DNA of 64,000 nucleotides, taken from positions 310,001 to 374,000 of the forward strand of contig NZ_BDCH01000012.1 in the NCBI RefSeq assembly GCF_001613405.1, in the 5' to 3' direction. The notes under the pieces are model-generated. The model saw nothing but the letters and a program-made list of their open reading frames with translations, was not told the DNA's origin and made no database searches. Below, one piece after another: positions 45,601-53,457 of this stretch. The position numbers and the translations under genes were made by a program. Within the stretch, counting starts at the first letter, position 1. The number at the start of each line of letters is the position of its first letter. Source of the DNA: Nocardia crassostreae (GTDB lineage: Bacteria > Actinomycetota > Actinomycetes > Mycobacteriales > Mycobacteriaceae).

Positions 45601-46422
45601 GATCACGCCGACCAGACCCAATTGCGGAATCATGGCCAGCGTCGGCGCGAACCGGGCATCGATGCGCGCCGCCCGCATGCGTTCGGCGTACAGCCGCCGC
45701 CCGTGCCGCTCCAGCAGATCCACCATCCGGGCTTCCTGCCCGAAGCCCTTCACCACCCGCACGCCGGTGACGGTCTCCTCCACGTGCTGGGCCAGATCCG
45801 CCGCCCGCTGCTGGGCCGACCAGGTGGCGGCGTACAGCTTGGGCCGCACGCGATAGACGACCACCGCGAGCAGCGGAACGATCAGCAGGGCGGTCAATGC
45901 CAATGGCGGTGAGAGCCAGAGCATCACGCCCGCCGCGAGGACGAATTGCAAGGCCGCCAACGAGGACCACGGCCCCATGGCCAACAGCCCCTGCACCAGC
46001 GTCAGATCGCTGATGGACCGGGAGACGCCCTGCCCGGTGCGCAGGGCGTCCTGGCCGGGCCCGTCCAGGCGTTGCAGCGCGCCGAGCAGGTCCACCCGCA
46101 GTTCGTGCTGCACATCGAGCGCCAGCCGCCCGGCGAACATACGGCGGCTGAGGCTGGCCAGGAAACGTCCGGCGGCCAGCACGGCCAGCAGCCCCGCCAT
46201 GGACGCGATGATCTCGGTGTTCCCGGCCACGGCCCCGTCGAGGGCCCGCTTGGCCAGCAGCGGCCCGGTGACCTCCACGACCGCGCCGAGCACGACCGCG
46301 AGGCCGATCCCGGCCAGCAGCCAGGGATGCTGCCTGCTCCGCTCCCACAGTCGCCGCAGCCACCCGGCCGCAGCCTCGTCGGACACCCTCCCCATCACCC
46401 CATCCACCTTCGCACTCATCAA
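42661..46422 (-). CDS. Fused heterodimer-type ABC exporter
   Basis: 1253-residue exporter carrying two complete TMD-NBD halves in one chain. NBD1 has Walker A IIGPAGSGKSTLSLLL, signature LSGGQRQR and a Walker B with Asp in place of Glu (ILVLDDATSAVD). NBD2 has VGATGAGKSTIVKLL, a deviant signature LSAGQRQL and a canonical LLLLDEATAVLD. In the usual head-to-tail dimer, one site combines both deviant parts and the other both canonical parts, exactly the asymmetric design of heterodimeric exporters. Each TMD has about six helices. An acidic linker near residues 575-605 joins the halves. Substrate unknown. Confidence 0.93.
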   Translation of the reverse strand: MMSAKVDGVMGRVSDEAAAGWLRRLWERSRQHPWLLAGIGLAVVLGAVVEVTGPLLAKRALDGAVAGNTEIIASMAGLLAVLAAGRFLASLSRRMFAGRLALDVQHELRVDLLGALQRLDGPGQDALRTGQGVSRSISDLTLVQGLLAMGPWSSLAALQFVLAAGVMLWLSPPLALTALLIVPLLAVVVYRVRPKLYAATWSAQQRAADLAQHVEETVTGVRVVKGFGQEARMVDLLERHGRRLYAERMRAARIDARFAPTLAMIPQLGLVGVIAMGGMLALDGVIGLGTFLAFVAYVSTMTNATRTVSMVIVMAQLTRAAAERVNQVIDSAPEQVDPRHPVALPDGPLGIEIEALTFGFDSGRHILRDFDLTVAPGETVAIIGPAGSGKSTLSLLLPRFYAPESGRITLSGSDSRADIAELRATELRSAIGVVFDEAFLLSDTISANIALGRPEATDDEIRAAARQAAAHDFIEALPDGYDTVVGERGLTLSGGQRQRIALARVLLTDPRILVLDDATSAVDALTEAAIFDALPTNSGRTTLILAHRESTLARADRVIRLPGTHRPRVEPEGSAPLSGGGSEQQADDTVDPDTPEEVRRALLRLPAAVEGPGLDDQELREPDPGFRLARALRPVRWLVAGMVALLAVDAVVGVGFPTIVRYAVDNGVSGGDGGALARAALVGALLAGFGWVVASTALVWGARAGERALYGLRVRSYAHLQRLGLDFYERELSGKIMTRMTTDIDALSTFLQTGLPDALIALLMVVGIAGALVLIDAQLALVIFATLPPLLVATWLFRRASNAAYSASREHAATVNGDFAENVAGLRVVQANRHEAVAARRFAEYSQRYRDSRMLAQRAISVFFAFVGAWADLALAAVVFVGASQVADGATSAGTLVAFVLYLQLLFGPIHQLSQLFDGYQQARVGLRRIGELLRTPSSIAPDPADAVRVDGGLRGDVVFEEVRFRYPGASRPALDGLDLRIPAGTSLALVGATGAGKSTIVKLLARLYDMPRDENTLHGSGDAVHTAANTARENAKSAADHDAANPVRTGTIRVDGIDIRDYKLTDFRSRLGVVPQEAHLFTGDVASNIAFGKPFAKSAEIEAAAAAVGALETIEALPLGMRQPVGERGRGLSAGQRQLIALARAELVSPDLLLLDEATAVLDPAAEASVLVASESVMRGRTAVIVAHRLATAAQADRIAVVEHGRITEMGTHAELLAARGTYNRLWAAARATEGIFSSEDESSREDVSARW

Positions 46423-46523
46423 CAGCGGTAACGACCGCTATACCCCCGATTTGTTCCCACTCCCGCCAACCACTCGAGCACCCAGTGTGCCCCGGGCCAC
46501 CGACAGGTGAATCGATCTCGCTG

Positions 46524-47312
46524 TCAGAGATCGCGGCGGGTGAAGAACCACCACGCCGCCGTCACCGCGGCGATGGTCCACAGCACCAGCACCACGATGG
46601 CGGCCGGGGTCGGGGCGATGAACACGCCGTCGTCGAACTCCCCGCCGCTGATGGTGCCTACGGTGGCCGAGATGGGCAGGATGGTCGCGGCGCCCGGCGT
46701 GCCCACGGCCCGCGCGGTCACCCACACCAGCGGCTCGAGCACGGCCGCGCCCAGTACGGCGGCAATGGCCTGCGCCGGGGAGCGCAGCAGCAGGCCCAGC
46801 GCCGCGCCGATCACCGACCAGCACACCGCGGCCAGCAGCGCACCGCCGAGAATGGCCAGGAAACCGGCGCCGATACCCAGCCGATCCCGCCCGAACAGCA
46901 GCATGGCGGCGCCGCCGAGCAGTTCGGTGAACAGCATGAGGCCCAGTGAGATCGTCGCCACCACACCGAGTTTCGAGCCGAGCAGCACATTCCGGTCCGG
47001 GGTGAACAGCGCTGCGGTGTCGATCGTCCGATACCGGTACTCGCTGCCCGCGGCAATGGCCCCGAAGATCGCCGTCAGTACCACCGAGCCGATGAGCGCC
47101 ACCGCCACCGCCGTCGCGGACCAGCCGCCGCTGAAGATGAGTTCCCCGCCCTCCAGAGTGGATTCGAGGAACAGCCCCATGGCCGTGAACGCGAACAGGC
47201 CACCGCCGAGCACGATGGCGGCCAGCGTCCAGTTCAGCCGCAGCGAAACGACCTTGCGGACTTCGGAGTTCACCGCCCGCAGCACGGAATCCGGCACAGC
47301 GGTGAGGATCAT
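46524..47312 (-). CDS. ABC-2-type permease
   Basis: 262-residue membrane protein with about six helices and the ABC-2 opening SVLRAVNSEVRKVVSLRLNW, then AAIVLGGGLFAFTAMGLFLE, the loop YRTIDTAALFTPDRNVLLGS and the C-terminal VVLVLWTIAAVTAAWWFFTRR. It starts 16 nt after the ATPase gene ending at 47329 and forms an exporter with it. Substrate unknown. Confidence 0.88.
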   Translation of the reverse strand: MILTAVPDSVLRAVNSEVRKVVSLRLNWTLAAIVLGGGLFAFTAMGLFLESTLEGGELIFSGGWSATAVAVALIGSVVLTAIFGAIAAGSEYRYRTIDTAALFTPDRNVLLGSKLGVVATISLGLMLFTELLGGAAMLLFGRDRLGIGAGFLAILGGALLAAVCWSVIGAALGLLLRSPAQAIAAVLGAAVLEPLVWVTARAVGTPGAATILPISATVGTISGGEFDDGVFIAPTPAAIVVLVLWTIAAVTAAWWFFTRRDL

Positions 47313-47328
47313 CGGGAGACCTTTCGTG

Positions 47329-48273
47329 TCAACGCGGCATTCCGTAGGCGGTCGGTGACGGGTAGGCGGGGGCCGCCGGTCGGGTCAGGGAGGCCAGGAC
47401 CTGGTCCGGATGAATGTGCTCGGCCATGACCTCGGTGAGCTGGACCCGCGCCGCCGCGGCGGCCGCCTCCACCTGCGACAGGGTGGCCTCGGCAATGGCG
47501 AGGCGGCCGTCGGGGCGCATGATGGCGTCGGTGAAGCCCTGTGCCGCAAGGGCGGTGGCCAGCGCGATGGGGCTGGAGGCCTTGACCAGGATGCGGTCCG
47601 GATGACTGCGGCGCAGCCGGGCCGGGCTGCCCTGGTAGGCGATTCGGCCCTGGTTCAGCACGATGAGCTCGTCGGCCACGGAGACGACGGCGGTGAGCGT
47701 GCGCGCCGTCAGCAGCACCGTGCCGCCGCGGCGCGCATGGGAGTGCAGGAATTCGTTGAGCCACCCGCCCTCCGCGGGATCCAGGCCCGCGGCCGGATCG
47801 TCGAGCAGCAGCAGCGGTGGATCGCCCAGCAGCGCGATGGCCAGCGCCAGCCGGGTGTGCGCACCGGCGGGCAGCGTCGACAGCCGTTGTCCGGCAACGG
47901 TATCGAGGCGCATCAGGGTCAGCAGCTCCGCCACCCGGGTGTCGGAGACCCCGGCGGCGGCCGCGAAGACGCGTAGCTGCCCGGTGACCGTGCGCGCCGG
48001 ATGCAGCCCGCGCGGCGAGAGCACGGCGCCGACGGCCTGCCGCCCAGCGCGGACCCCGGAACCCGGCCCGCCCACACTCGCGGTGCCCGCGGTCGGCCGC
48101 AGCTGCCCCAGCAGCATGCGCAGCACCGTGGTCTTCCCCGATCCGGGCGGCCCCACGAGCGCGGCGATCCGGCCCGCGGGCACCACGAAACTCACCTCGT
48201 CGACCGCCGTGACGGTCCCGAACACCTTGCTGAGTCCGCCCGCGGCGAAGGTGAGCGGCCGTGGTCCGCTCAT
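47329..48273 (-). CDS. ABC-2 ATPase with degenerate catalytic motifs
   Basis: 314-residue ABC ATPase partner of the permease at 46524. Walker A is normal (ALVGPPGSGKTTVLRMLLG). The signature region is LPAGAHTRLALAIAL instead of a Y-S-L-G-M-R-Q-R-type motif, Walker B ends LLLLDDPAAGLD with Asp in place of catalytic Glu, and the H-loop reads VLLTARTL with Arg where His is expected. About 100 residues of a normal C-terminal subdomain follow. ATG 48273 has AAGGA upstream. It may hydrolyse ATP poorly or work as a switch; the system may also be decaying. Confidence 0.86.
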   Translation of the reverse strand: MSGPRPLTFAAGGLSKVFGTVTAVDEVSFVVPAGRIAALVGPPGSGKTTVLRMLLGQLRPTAGTASVGGPGSGVRAGRQAVGAVLSPRGLHPARTVTGQLRVFAAAAGVSDTRVAELLTLMRLDTVAGQRLSTLPAGAHTRLALAIALLGDPPLLLLDDPAAGLDPAEGGWLNEFLHSHARRGGTVLLTARTLTAVVSVADELIVLNQGRIAYQGSPARLRRSHPDRILVKASSPIALATALAAQGFTDAIMRPDGRLAIAEATLSQVEAAAAAARVQLTEVMAEHIHPDQVLASLTRPAAPAYPSPTAYGMPR

Positions 48274-48343
48274 GCTGTGTCCTTTCGGGCATGAGCGGAG
48301 CGCTGCGTGGTTATGCTGCGCGGCCGCCTCCGCGCTTGACCAC

Positions 48344-49060
48344 TCATGCCTGTAGTTTCCGGGGCGCGGCTTCCACGGCGGGCAGCGGATCGGCATCGAT
48401 GACCAGGGGCTTGGGCCAGCTCGCGGGCGGCGCGCCGAAGGCCTTGCGCGCATTGTCGATGGTGTGACGGCCCATGGCCCGGTTGCCGAATCCGCCGATG
48501 GCCGCGCCGATTCCGGCCGGGATCACCTTGCCCAGCATGAGCGCGCTGCGCTTGGCCAGGAACTGGACCATGAATCGCTTGAGCAGCGAATCGTTCATGG
48601 AGCTGATGCCGGGAATCTTGTTGGCCAGCAGATTGCCCCAGTTCTTGGCGGAGTGGCCGACGCTCTTCTGCACGATCTCCATACCGCTCTCGCCGAGCAC
48701 GACGGCCAGCACCAGCGCGCGGCGGCGTTCCTTGTCCTCGGGGGCGACCCCGTGCACCGCCGCCACCGCGAGGGTGAACACCGCGGAGGCCTCCAGGAAG
48801 AACGCGGTCTCGGCGCTCATGGCCGTGAGCGAGGCGACGGTCCCGACCCCGGGCACGGCCGCGGTCGCGCCCACGGCGGTGCCGCTGGCGGTCACCGTAG
48901 TGAGGTAGAGCTTCTCGAGCCGCTGCAGCACCTGCGCCGGAGTGTCATCGGGATGACTGCGCCGGGTCCGCTCGACGTACTTGGCGACGGCGGGCGCCTG
49001 CACCTGCGCGCCATTGTCGAGCAGCGAGACGACCGCCTTCTCGAGCCCGGACTTGAACAT
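48344..49060 (-). CDS. EcsC-like membrane-associated protein
   Basis: 238-residue protein with a Gly/Ala-rich hydrophobic segment (ASGTAVGATAAVPGVGTVAS) and a second one near the C-terminus (VIPAGIGAAIGGFGNRAMG), between charged helices (RRRALVLAVVLGESGMEIV). This pattern fits the EcsC family, which is associated with ABC transport in Bacillus but has no defined activity. It lies 70 nt upstream of the ABC-2 ATPase on the same strand. Confidence 0.6.
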   Translation of the reverse strand: MFKSGLEKAVVSLLDNGAQVQAPAVAKYVERTRRSHPDDTPAQVLQRLEKLYLTTVTASGTAVGATAAVPGVGTVASLTAMSAETAFFLEASAVFTLAVAAVHGVAPEDKERRRALVLAVVLGESGMEIVQKSVGHSAKNWGNLLANKIPGISSMNDSLLKRFMVQFLAKRSALMLGKVIPAGIGAAIGGFGNRAMGRHTIDNARKAFGAPPASWPKPLVIDADPLPAVEAAPRKLQA

Positions 49061-49186
49061 CGACTATCCCTTTATTCGCACGGTCCTCCGACCGAAACTC
49101 TATGGCACCGGGTCAACGAACCGCGAGACGTACCGGTTCCGTTTCGGCGAGGCGCGCGGTGCGGCGGGGGAGCATACGGTGAGTTC

Positions 49187-50023
49187 GTGGCCGGTGTGTC
49201 GGAGGGCGCGAGCGGGTTGCCCGACCCGCGTCTACGGGCGTATGTCCTCGGGTACGAGGGCTATCTGTTGCGCGGGTTCGATCCGGGGACCCACGTGGGG
49301 ATGCCCGCGCGGGTGCTTACCTTGATCATCACCATCGACGAGCCGATCGAGGTGCCCGTCTCGTCGCATCCGGAGCAGGCGGGCGGCGCCTGGGAGATGC
49401 TGGCCAGCGGGTTGACCGTGCGGCCCGCGGTGATCGCGCACAACGGGTATCAGCACGGGATTCAGGTGGATCTGACGCCGCTGGGGTGCCGGGCGCTGTT
49501 CGGGGTGCCGACGGCGGCGCTGGGGTCCTGGATCGTGGACCTCGGGGAGGTGCTGGGACCGGCGGGGGAGTTGCGGGAGCGGCTGGCGGCCACGCCGACC
49601 TGGCCGGGGCGGTTCGCCGTGCTGGACGAGATTCTGTTGCGGCGCATTCATCCGGTGCCCTGGGATTCGGAGTTGTCGCATGCCTGGACGCTGCTGTCCG
49701 GCCCGGATCCGGCGGTGCGGGTGGCCGCGGTGGCCGATGAGATCGGCTGGAGCCGACGGCATCTCGGCAATCGGTTCAGCGCCGAATTCGGGGTGACGCC
49801 CAAGGACGCGGTGCGCATCGCGCGATTCGAGCGCTCGCATCGGTTGCTGCGGCGGCCCGATCCGCCGCCGCTGGCCGAGGTGGCGGCGCTGGCCGGGTAC
49901 TACGACCAGGCGCATATGGCCCGCGAATGGCGGGAGCTGGCGGGCATGCCGCCCTCGGTGTGGCGCGAACGCGAGGTGTTCCCATTCGTCCAAGACCAAC
50001 TACCCGCCGAGCAACCAGGCTAG
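49187..50023 (+). CDS. AraC-family regulator
   Basis: 278-residue regulator. The C-terminal double HTH is clear (VAAVADEIGWSRRHLGNRFS followed by AEFGVTPKDAVRIARFERS and LAEVAALAGYYDQAHMAREW). The N-terminal 150 residues (GYLLRGFDPGTHVGMPARVL, AHNGYQHGIQVDLTPLGCRA) form the AraC sensory domain found with VOC neighbours. GTG 49187 is a best guess; GTG 49196 is possible. The VOC gene begins 4 nt after its stop. Confidence 0.87.
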   Translation: MAGVSEGASGLPDPRLRAYVLGYEGYLLRGFDPGTHVGMPARVLTLIITIDEPIEVPVSSHPEQAGGAWEMLASGLTVRPAVIAHNGYQHGIQVDLTPLGCRALFGVPTAALGSWIVDLGEVLGPAGELRERLAATPTWPGRFAVLDEILLRRIHPVPWDSELSHAWTLLSGPDPAVRVAAVADEIGWSRRHLGNRFSAEFGVTPKDAVRIARFERSHRLLRRPDPPPLAEVAALAGYYDQAHMAREWRELAGMPPSVWREREVFPFVQDQLPAEQPG

Positions 50024-50027
50024 GCGT

Positions 50028-50444
50028 ATGACCGATTCGACAACCTCAGTACAGACCGCCATTGTGTGGCCGACCTTGAGTTACCGCGATGCCCGCGCCG
50101 CCATCCGATTCCTGGAGCAGGCCTTCGGGTTCGAGACCACCGCCTGCTACGGCGAGGGCGACAGAGTCGACCATGCCGAGCTGGCGTGGCCCGGGGGCGG
50201 GGCCCTCATGCTGGGCTCCGTACGCGAGGGCTCCGCCCTGAAGGATCTGCCGCCCGGCGTCGGCTCCGTCTATATCGTCGTCGACGATCCCGATGCCCTG
50301 TATGCCCGGGCGAAAGCCGCGGGCGCGACCGTGATTCGCGAGTTGACCGATCAAACCGATTACGAGTCACGCGATTTCGTGTGCCGCGACCCGGAGGGCG
50401 TCTACTGGAGCTTCGGCACCTACGCGGGCGAGCCGCGCCGGTAG
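50028..50444 (+). CDS. VOC-family glyoxalase-like protein
   Basis: 138-residue VOC protein: WPTLSYRDARAAIRFLEQAF, HAELAWPGGGALMLGS, VYIVVDDPDALYARAKAAGA and RDPEGVYWSFGTY. Likely metal-binding and possibly a resistance or dioxygenase-like enzyme; substrate unknown. Co-transcribed with the AraC-type gene, a common pairing in Actinobacteria. Confidence 0.88.
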   Translation: MTDSTTSVQTAIVWPTLSYRDARAAIRFLEQAFGFETTACYGEGDRVDHAELAWPGGGALMLGSVREGSALKDLPPGVGSVYIVVDDPDALYARAKAAGATVIRELTDQTDYESRDFVCRDPEGVYWSFGTYAGEPRR

Positions 50445-50445
50445 C

Positions 50446-51495
50446 TCAGACCGGGGCGTGACAGGCGGGCACGCGTTCCGCCGCGACCGGCGGTGGCGTG
50501 GGAGTTCCGTCTCCGAAGGGATTGCCGCCCAAGGCTTCCCGTCCGTGCGGCGTGAGCCAGTTGGCCAGGTCTGGCCCCCTGGGCACGATCCGAGTGGGAT
50601 TGATGTCGGTGTGCACGATGTAGTAGTGCTGCTTGATCTGGGTGAAATCGACCGTATCCCCGAATCCGGGGGTCTGGTACAGATCCCGCGTGTAATCCCA
50701 CAGCACCGGTAGCTCGGTCAGTTTCTGCCGATTGCATTTGAAATGCCCGTGATAGACGGCGTCGAAGCGCACCAGGGTGGTGAACAGCCGCACATCGGCC
50801 TCGGTAATGGTGTCGCCCACCAGGTATCGCTGTCCGGCGAGGCGTTCGGACAGCCAGTCCAGCGCCGTGAAGAGCCGATCGTAGGCGGCCTCGTACGCCT
50901 GTTGATCACCCGCGAAGCCGCACCGGTACACGCCATTGTTGACCTCGGTGTACACCCGCCGATTCACCGTGTCGATCTCCTCGCGCAGATCCTTCGGATA
51001 CAGCTGCGGCGCACCGGGCCGATGGAATTCGGTCCACTCGGTGGAGAAGTCGAGGGTCATCCGCGCATAGTCATTGGTGATCACCTGACCGGTCGGCACG
51101 TCCACAATGGCGGGCACGGTGATCCCGCGCGGATAGTCCGGATACCGCTCGAGGTACGCGTCCCGCAGAAAGTGGATCCCCAGCACCGGATCCACCTCGC
51201 CCGGATCCAGATCGAAGGTCCAGCTGCGCTTGTCGTGCGTCGGCCCGCACAGCCCCAGCGACAGCGCCGATTCCAGCCCGAGCAGCCGCCGCACGATGAG
51301 CGTCCGATTGGCCCACGGACAGGCCCGCGCCGCCACCAGCCGATACCGGCCCGGCTCGACCGGATACCCGTCGCGCCCGTCGGCGGTGATGCGGGTGGTG
51401 ATGTAGTTCGTGTCCCGTTTGAACTCGCCCGGTTCGACGTAGGCCCCGAGTTCCGATGCGGAGGTGGTCACGTCACCCATAGTGGCAGACGCCAT
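50446..51495 (-). CDS. Xi-class GST / glutathionyl-hydroquinone-reductase-like
   Basis: 349-residue member of the YqjG/ECM4 family. The catalytic Cys lies in AARACPWANRTLIVRRLLGL, and the family positions TWTFDLDPGEVDPVLG-like, VPAIVD, RRVYTEVNNGVYRCGFAGDQ and YLVGDTITEADVRLFTTLVR are present. Reduces S-conjugates of quinones; in mycothiol-producing bacteria the physiological thiol may be different. It is convergent with the VOC gene (1-nt gap) and divergent from the enoyl-CoA hydratase. Confidence 0.92.
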   Translation of the reverse strand: MASATMGDVTTSASELGAYVEPGEFKRDTNYITTRITADGRDGYPVEPGRYRLVAARACPWANRTLIVRRLLGLESALSLGLCGPTHDKRSWTFDLDPGEVDPVLGIHFLRDAYLERYPDYPRGITVPAIVDVPTGQVITNDYARMTLDFSTEWTEFHRPGAPQLYPKDLREEIDTVNRRVYTEVNNGVYRCGFAGDQQAYEAAYDRLFTALDWLSERLAGQRYLVGDTITEADVRLFTTLVRFDAVYHGHFKCNRQKLTELPVLWDYTRDLYQTPGFGDTVDFTQIKQHYYIVHTDINPTRIVPRGPDLANWLTPHGREALGGNPFGDGTPTPPPVAAERVPACHAPV

Positions 51496-51512
51496 GTCGT
51501 AGATTCGGGCGC

Positions 51513-52118
51513 ATGACTGACACGAAGCCCACCCGCCTGGGGTACATCACCACCGAAGGGGGCGCGCGGGCCGCGGTGCTGACCATCGACCATCCGCCGC
51601 TGAACCTCTTCGACAAGGCGCTGCCCTGCCCGGTGGTGTTCGCCGCGCACAGCCTCACCCTGACCGCCGCCTTCGAGATCGCGCTGGCCTGCGACATCAT
51701 CCTGGCCGCGCCCAAGGCCAAGTTCGGTCTGGTGGAGACCGTGGTCGGCCTGACCCCGTCCATGGGCGGCCCGCAGCGGCTGGCCGAGCGCGCCGGGTCC
51801 GGCCGCGCCCGCGAATTCGTCATGACCGGCGATCTCTACGACGCCGCCACCCTGGCCGACTGGGGCGTGGTCAATGCCGTGCACGAGGATGTCGACACCG
51901 CGGCCCGCGCCCTGCTGGCCCGACTCGCCGACGGCCCGACACGCGCACACGCCGCGACCAAGGAGATCATCGGGGCCTGGCGTTCCGGCGGTGTGGCGCA
52001 CGCGGATTCGGTGGCGCCGCAGGTCTCCGGGCAACTCTTCGGCACCGAGGACCTGCGCAATGCCGTCCAGAGTTTCCTGGAAGTCGGTCCGGGGAAAGCT
52101 ACTTACACGGGGCGCTGA
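51513..52118 (+). CDS. Enoyl-CoA hydratase/isomerase with internal deletion
   Basis: 201-residue crotonase-family protein; relatives have about 265. It opens correctly (TTEGGARAAVLTIDHPPLNL, FDKAL) and then joins PCPVVFAAHSLTLTAAFEIA at 51617-51623. The missing 60-70 residues normally carry the first oxyanion-hole strand and the GxDV loop. The second oxyanion region (PKAKFGLVETVVGLTPSMGG) is intact. The joint lies at a GCGCTG that would occur on both sides, suggesting deletion between short repeats. Probably inactive. Confidence 0.82.
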   Translation: MTDTKPTRLGYITTEGGARAAVLTIDHPPLNLFDKALPCPVVFAAHSLTLTAAFEIALACDIILAAPKAKFGLVETVVGLTPSMGGPQRLAERAGSGRAREFVMTGDLYDAATLADWGVVNAVHEDVDTAARALLARLADGPTRAHAATKEIIGAWRSGGVAHADSVAPQVSGQLFGTEDLRNAVQSFLEVGPGKATYTGR

Positions 52119-52174
52119 CCCGTTTCGCCCCCGTAAGGACTCCACTACGTTTGCCGACAATCCGCCCACAGATG

Positions 52175-52186
52175 TGATGTGCATCA
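52175..52186 (+). promoter_or_regulatory. TGATG-TG-CATCA dyad before acyl-CoA synthetase remnant
   Basis: Perfect 5-bp arms around TG, followed by an AT run (TATA), 49 nt before ATG 52235. Consistent with a repressor site or promoter; no binder can be named. Confidence 0.4.
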
Positions 52187-52234
52187 TATAGTCACTCATG
52201 CCTGGCAGGGCTCGAGGGCACTCGGAGGGATTAC

Positions 52235-53448
52235 ATGTCGCAAATACTGGTGGAATACCCGAACACGCGAAATGCCCGGTGCGACAACCCTCTTGCGCGC
52301 GGTGCGGACGGCATCCTGCGATACGGCAACCTGACCCCTGCTCTCACCGAGCTACTCGATATCCAGGTGCACACCTTCTCCGCGCGGGAGGCGGTGGTCG
52401 AGATCGGCGGCCCCCGCCTCACCTACCGCGAGCTCTGGTACTCGGCCTCGCGGATCGCGGGCGGGTTGCAGGAGCACGGCATCGGCTACGGCGATCGCGT
52501 CGCGGTGCGCATGCCTTCCTGGGCGCGCTGCTCTCCGGCGCGGTCCCCGTGCTGGTGCACGACGGCCTGCCGGATGCGGTGGCGGACCGCGTGATCCGCG
52601 ATGCCTGCGCCGACTACATTCTCGACGGCGGCGGCAGCGCGGCGGGCTACCGCGAGGCGCTGCCCGATGCGGCGGCCTTCATCGACGACGGCGCGTCGCT
52701 GAGCGAGCTGGCGCTGCTCTGCTACACCAGCCCGGGGCTGGAGGGCGGCCCGCGCGGGGTGGAGCTCACCAACGAGAACCTGCTCTCCGCCATCCGTTCG
52801 GTGGTCGGCGCGCTGGAACTGCCCACCGAGGGCCTGCGCAATCTGGTGCTGCTGCCGCTCGCGCACGCCAGCGGCTGCGTGGATCAACTGCTCCCGACCT
52901 TCGCCGTCGGCGGCACCGTGGTGCTGGCGCCCGATCGGGCGGCCGTTCCGGAAACCCTTGTGGCCGAGCGCATCGATATGGTGTCGGCCACCCCGCGCAT
53001 CTTCGCCGGGCTGCTGCCGGACCTGGCGGGCCTGCGGGTCGAACGGGTCCGCCAGGTGTGCAGCGCCGGGCATCGCACCGAACTCGCCGCCGCCGATCCG
53101 AATACCGCCGAATCGGTGGCCGACACCCTGCGCGAGGTCTTCCCCGCCGCCCGGCAGTGGTCGGTCTGGGGCGCGACCGAGACCAGCGGCATCGGCTTGG
53201 CCCGCGATGACGGCGCCCCGGCCCGCGACATTCTCGGATTCGCCTTCGGCGGCACCGAATTGGCGCTGTGGGGTCCGGAGGCGGCCACCGGGCACGGCGA
53301 ATTGCTCTGCCGCGGCCCGAATGTCACCCGCCGCTACTGGAACGATCCGCAGACCACCGAGTCCCGTTTCACCGGACCGTGGTTCCACACCGGCAATCAG
53401 GTCAGCATCGACCAGGACGGGCTGGTGCGCCGCGCCCTGGTCGACTGA
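52235..53448 (+). pseudogene. Acyl-CoA synthetase remnant (frameshift and lost C-terminal domain)
   Basis: Adenylate-forming enzyme starting at ATG 52235 behind GGAGGG. It reads normally to LQEHGIGYGDRVAVRMP, then the frame breaks near 52513-52518 and continues in another frame as AFLGALLSGAVPVLVHDGL, the expected continuation. Later parts are recognisable: LCYTSPGLEGGPRGVELTNE (P-loop, altered from TSGTTGxPKG), LPLAHASGC, WSVWGATETSG and CRGPNVTRRYWNDPQTTESR. It stops right after SIDQDGLVRR, before the hinge and the roughly 110-residue domain that holds the catalytic Lys. Clearly non-functional. Confidence 0.87.
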
Positions 53449-53457
53449 CGGCCGATT

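Noticed and set aside
43690..45912. 740-codon frame antisense to the ABC exporter
   Set aside because: His/Gln/Arg-rich shadow translation without domains; the exporter on the other strand has complete motifs.
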